A DNA stretch of 45,691 nucleotides from Crocinitomicaceae bacterium (GTDB lineage: Bacteria; Bacteroidota; Bacteroidia; Flavobacteriales_D; Crocinitomicaceae), in contig JALRKF010000081.1 in the NCBI GenBank assembly GCA_023254905.1, positions 1 through 45,691 of the forward strand, in the 5' to 3' direction. Positions 44,440 through 45,691 of the stretch are shown here, in pieces. Below the pieces are notes generated by a model. The model was not told where the DNA came from. It saw only the letters and a program-made list of their open reading frames with translations, and ran no database searches. Within the stretch, counting starts at the first letter, position 1. Each line of letters starts with the position of its first letter. The position numbers and the translations under genes are program-made.

Positions 44440-45691
44440 GATCTTTATTGATTACTATGGTAAAGGACGAACCTTCATCAATTTTACTTTTCACATTAAT
44501 TTTCCATCCGTGTAATTCGATAATCGCCTTTACGTAACTTAACCCTAATCCAAATCCTTTAACGTTATGAATATTACCAGTCGGTATTCGGTATAGGCTA
44601 TCAAATATTTTCGGAATTTGTTCTTTTTTCATACCAATACCTTTGTCTTCTACAGTGATTTTGATCAACTTCCCTTCCGATTTAAGCGCAATAGAAACCT
44701 CCGGCCTCCCATCGCTGTATTTTATTGCGTTGTCCACAAGATTTGACAACATATTTGTGACGTGTACTCTGTCCCCGCGAACGGTAATGATTTCACGGGG
44801 TAATTCATCATTTATTGTACCTCCAACATTTTTCACCCTGAATTTTGCATTTTCTATGATATCAGAGAGAATATTATTTAGTTCGATCAAATCCTCTCTG
44901 ATTTTCAATTCACCACGATCGATTACAGCACTTTGCAAGATTTGTTCAACCAAAATTTCTAGTCTTTTGTTCTCGGTTTCAATCATTTTCATGAAAGTCT
45001 TTGTGCTATTTGGATCACTTTTTAATACGTCACCATCCTCAACGGCTTGACAAGCCAAAGAGATTGTTGATATTGGGGTTTTAAACTCATGCGTCATATT
45101 TGAGATGAAATGATTTTTTATTTCTGATAACTTTTTTTGTGTAAGAATTGTCTTAAACATGATTACTAGAGCTATAACAATAATCAAAACCAATATAAAA
45201 TTGACTACCAAGGATGTTCCCATCTCTTTGAAGACAAATGAGCCCTGCTTTTTAAATTTCATGTTCAAGTACAGATCTTCATCTAATGAATTTCCAGGAA
45301 AGAGCAAGGTTCTGTGCGAATCCACTGTATCTAGATCTGTCGTGTAATTTTCTGGCGAATGATTGAATTTGATTGGTGTGTTCAGGGCATCAGTGATCAT
45401 AAATGAAAACTCACTTGGAAGTCTTTTTCCTTTTAATTCGGATTTGATAACTGTGTCAAGGAAATGAATATCTAATCGTTCAGAGGGTTCCTCGTATACA
45501 TTTGTTCTGAACGTTTCGAGCATCAATTCATTAACGAAACGAGCCTTCTTAAAGATTTCATGAATAACTCTTTGGTCAAGCTGGATAGCCATCTTCATAC
45601 TGTCTTCACTAATCAAGGTTTTTGGACGCGCAAATAATTCTCTGAGATGTCGGACGTCACGAGCGAGCACCCTTTGTTCAGCTGTGAGCCC
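44432..45691 (-). CDS. Sensor histidine kinase (N-terminus beyond or at window edge)
   Basis: NHFISNMTHEFKTPISTISLACQAVED (H box), MLSNLVDNAIKYSDG, VEDKGIGMKKEQIPKIFDSLYRIPTGNIHNVKGFGLGLSYVKAIIELHG; reading frame still open to the right edge; overlaps the RR start. Confidence 0.94.
   Translation of the reverse strand, partial: GLTAEQRVLARDVRHLRELFARPKTLISEDSMKMAIQLDQRVIHEIFKKARFVNELMLETFRTNVYEEPSERLDIHFLDTVIKSELKGKRLPSEFSFMITDALNTPIKFNHSPENYTTDLDTVDSHRTLLFPGNSLDEDLYLNMKFKKQGSFVFKEMGTSLVVNFILVLIIVIALVIMFKTILTQKKLSEIKNHFISNMTHEFKTPISTISLACQAVEDGDVLKSDPNSTKTFMKMIETENKRLEILVEQILQSAVIDRGELKIREDLIELNNILSDIIENAKFRVKNVGGTINDELPREIITVRGDRVHVTNMLSNLVDNAIKYSDGRPEVSIALKSEGKLIKITVEDKGIGMKKEQIPKIFDSLYRIPTGNIHNVKGFGLGLSYVKAIIELHGWKINVKSKIDEGSSFTIVINKDHE

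Noticed and set aside
1-45691. CRISPR arrays, transposons, integrases, toxin-antitoxin, retrons or defence islands
   Set aside because: No regularly spaced repeats, transposase/integrase motifs, reverse transcriptase motifs or defence-associated domains seen in any ORF.

Overview
The window reads as ordinary chromosomal DNA from a Bacteroidota (Flavobacteriia-like) genome. It is dense with housekeeping genes in tightly packed operons, and several genes are preceded by TAnnTTTG-type promoters. Left to right: a truncated accB fused to unrelated minus-strand sequence, accC, ftsX, a DUF3098-like protein, uppP, truB, queA; a cytochrome oxidase module (ctaB, two COX3-family proteins, COX4-like, two SCO-like proteins, DUF420-like); a GT4 glycosyltransferase and an MBL-fold hydrolase; a lipoprotein, galE, a small outer-membrane-like protein, tatD; a frameshifted type I asparaginase; tRNA-Ser(GGA); a class-V aminotransferase; an ExbB / 4-TM protein / ExbD / ExbD cluster; Fe-ADH, a GNAT-like protein, pth, asnS, rpoN, a membrane protein, M48 peptidase, lysS, hemJ, enoyl-CoA hydratase; flippase, dut, nucleotidyltransferase, a TPR lipoprotein, a DUF4292/LolB-like lipoprotein, an EnvC-like degenerate LytM protein; O-antigen ligase/polymerase, a Wzz-like protein, a second flippase, and an OmpR-type response regulator with its histidine kinase (cut by the right edge). 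I saw no CRISPR array, transposase, integrase or recognisable defence system. The best candidates for something under-described are: (i) the overlapping TPR-lipoprotein / DUF4292 / degenerate-LytM module; (ii) the ExbB/4-TM/ExbD/ExbD motor cluster without TonB; (iii) a COX3-family protein with a very large extramembrane insertion; (iv) a SCO paralogue that keeps CxxxC but appears to lack the metal-binding His; (v) a recurring TAnnTTTG-N4-7-ATG arrangement suggesting leaderless mRNAs. Two sequence-integrity problems (the accB junction and the asparaginase frameshift) should be checked before any biological interpretation.
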